A stretch of 64,000 bases of DNA from Sphingobacteriales bacterium UTBCD1 (GTDB lineage Bacteria > Bacteroidota > Bacteroidia > Chitinophagales > Chitinophagaceae), in contig MWTC01000039.1 of the NCBI GenBank assembly GCA_002066995.1, positions 62,001-126,000 on the forward strand, read 5' to 3'. Both the position numbers and the translations under genes were made by a program. Positions 63,401 to 64,000 of this stretch are shown here, one piece after another. The first letter of the stretch is position 1; each line of letters begins with the position of its first letter. The notes beneath the pieces were generated by a model. It worked only from the letters and a program-made list of their open reading frames with translations. It was not told where the DNA came from and did not search any database.

Positions 63401-63910
63401 CGTCCCCCGTTTTGTTCCCTTTACTACTATTGATACACCGGCTAATGGATTTCCCTGGGCATCTTTTACTACCCCGCTGATAGTAACATAAGTAATTTCA
63501 GGAACGACCTCTTTCGGAGGGTTGTTCACGTTGACTTGCGATACATTGACCGGAATATCTGTTTTTTCAAAAATGGTAATCGTTCTCTTCGCAATGGCGA
63601 AGTCAAGAGGCTGATCCTGAAGCGCTTCTTTTAGTACCTCATCTACCGGCTTGTTCCTGACATTCAGCGTTACCCGTTTTGCTTTTTCTAATATCCGGGA
63701 ATCATAAAAGAATACAAAATCAGTCTGCTTCTTAATCTCTTTAAATACTTTCTCTAACCTTTCATTTTGCACTGAAATGGACACGCCCTGTGTTTTAGCT
63801 CCCGCACTGGCGGTCAAACATGAGGCAAATAAAAGAATGGCTGTGAGTCTCATAAAAAACAGTGATTTTCTGATGAGCACACGTCGTTTGGAATTGACAA
63901 TGAACTTCAT
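60437..63910 (-). CDS. SusC/RagA TonB-dependent receptor with STN domain
   Basis: 1157 residues. Signal peptide (about 17-40), STN secretin/TonB short domain (about 50-110; RLEKVFKEIKKQTDFVFFYD), a CarboxypepD_reg-like domain (about 145-215; GVVKDAQGNPLAGVSIVVKG), TonB box region then plug (about 225-340; VVIVGYGTQKKESVSGAVS, GFSSLNGTNNPLIVVDGV, SILKDASAAAIYG), and a 22-strand outer-membrane barrel to the end. It imports glycan fragments using TonB energy. The STN domain is the part that signals to a FecR anti-sigma factor in other systems, so a FecI/FecR pair is predicted beyond the right edge. Confidence 0.96.
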   Translation of the reverse strand: MKFIVNSKRRVLIRKSLFFMRLTAILLFASCLTASAGAKTQGVSISVQNERLEKVFKEIKKQTDFVFFYDSRILEKAKRVTLNVRNKPVDEVLKEALQDQPLDFAIAKRTITIFEKTDIPVNVSQVNVNNPPKEVVPEITYVTISGVVKDAQGNPLAGVSIVVKGTKRGTSTATDGNFSIEANVGDVLVFTMVGFRSVEILLKNTNALAIKMEVKETLATEVVIVGYGTQKKESVSGAVSVVSMKEIANRPVNNTIQALQGLSPGLVVTRTSGMPGAEGWNMNIRGFSSLNGTNNPLIVVDGVEYGDLTLINPDDIESISILKDASAAAIYGAKASNGVLLITTKAGKDEPTRVRFTSMYQLKKTIDLPKQVSLAESLRLQDTAQKNAGRPMGFPPEMIDKILDPSITFIPDDPDGWYFYDNNNNYVNTLVKKLITVWQNNVDISGGNNRTKYFIGLGYNKNNGMFKVGPDGEQRYNARMNLNIKFNKNFSLDSRLSFINNKMEQAVVNRVVGDYGLLYNIYTFRQTYPIFVPGDNTKFMDINSTNSYATLKEGGSNELIKNIFDGVFTLKADHLLKGLVLSSNLSPHFEQQNNDIFAKQVPLYSWNASQQTFVPNAAISRTGSMQKSRASVISYSFNTLADYDLNVSDNHFHVLGGYQFQQYNFNYIYASQGNITSRNLASLNYTTDNSIPLGSISDNIQKNAWQSIFGRFNYDFKNKYFFEATVRNDASSRLAPGYQSQTFPAFSVAWRLSQEKWLKNFSAINELKLRGSWGKLGNAQLGGLNSNNYMSVPLLNTGVYPFNNQATLFLFQNALPSAALGWEKVATTDIGLDFGLINGKLNGSFDYYWRKNDKMLTVINLPVVLGVSPSTTNGAAMKTEGWELEIKWKDGIRNFRYGVGLNLSDNHNKITQYLGNVVYSEGLNVAIPGLPINSIFGYKSLGYFQSDDEVAHSPKQFGTAQQGPGDIKYEDINGDGFINGGVGTKEDHGDLIYLGNTSPRYSFGINLNAQWKNFDITVFLQGVAKRNFIIYPNQAIAFVEGWRSPLAFYVDNFWTPTNRNARFPRLIIGGSTNAHINSAFVQNGAYARLKNLQIGYSFSSRLLEKIKAQQIRIFFSGQDIWTVRKAWYKYFDPESPNNVAYAYPFFAVYSFGLNITL

Positions 63911-64000
63911 AACTTTGTTTTGGTTTTAGTTTTTTAATAACGATGAGTAGTCCTCTGATTTATTTAAAAGAACCGAAGCCATCCACAGGAAAGTGTTCGC
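63911..64000. other. Upstream region of susC at the window edge
   Basis: Ninety bases before the susC start. No TAnnTTTG box is present, consistent with control by an alternative (ECF) sigma factor, or with a promoter further upstream outside the window. Confidence 0.35.

Overview
The window is chromosomal DNA from a Bacteroidota bacterium, most likely of the Chitinophagaceae or a close relative. The evidence is a SusC/SusD pair with an STN domain, a SecA tail, KdsA and LolA (a Gram-negative envelope), a 7TM-DISM histidine kinase, RsmF/NOP and NamZ proteins, and promoter boxes of the Bacteroidota form TAnnTTTG instead of -35/-10 sites. Shine-Dalgarno sequences are almost absent. No rRNA, tRNA, transposase, integrase or CRISPR array was seen.

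Bases 1-42,800 are mostly housekeeping genes in short, frequently convergent or divergent units. They cover envelope work (kdsA, lolA, namZ, exbB/exbD, two acyltransferases, a LysM protein), chromosome segregation (ftsK), translation and its quality control (fmt, prmC, rsmF-like, rpsA, slyD, yigZ), nucleotide and folate metabolism (pyrF, folA, thyA), shikimate kinase, acyl-CoA and amino-acid catabolism (glutaryl-CoA dehydrogenase, 3-hydroxyacyl-CoA dehydrogenase, proline dehydrogenase, SDR-type threonine dehydrogenase) and a three-gene transhydrogenase (pntAa, pntAb, pntB) interrupted by a four-helix-bundle gene. At least six of these genes carry a TAnnTTTG box ending exactly 4-5 bases before the start codon, and four more carry a one-mismatch version. 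This suggests widespread leaderless transcription and was used here to choose several start codons.

Bases 42,897-63,910 are a single-direction (minus strand), visibly more A/T-rich block that reads as a polysaccharide-utilisation-type locus. In transcription order it holds SusC with STN domain, SusD, a GH109-type NAD-dependent alpha-N-acetylgalactosaminidase, a DUF4091/GH123-like protein, a DUF5107-TPR protein, a second DUF4091/GH123-like lipoprotein, an unrecognised Tat-exported protein, a VCBS beta-propeller, a PVC-type heme-binding cytochrome c protein with HEAT-like repeats, an alkaline-phosphatase-superfamily phosphodiesterase, and a frameshifted, truncated RraA-family pseudogene at the left border. 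My reading is an N-acetylgalactosamine-directed glycan uptake and degradation system with an unusual oxidative (cytochrome plus propeller) module. The STN domain predicts a FecI/FecR-type regulator beyond the right edge.
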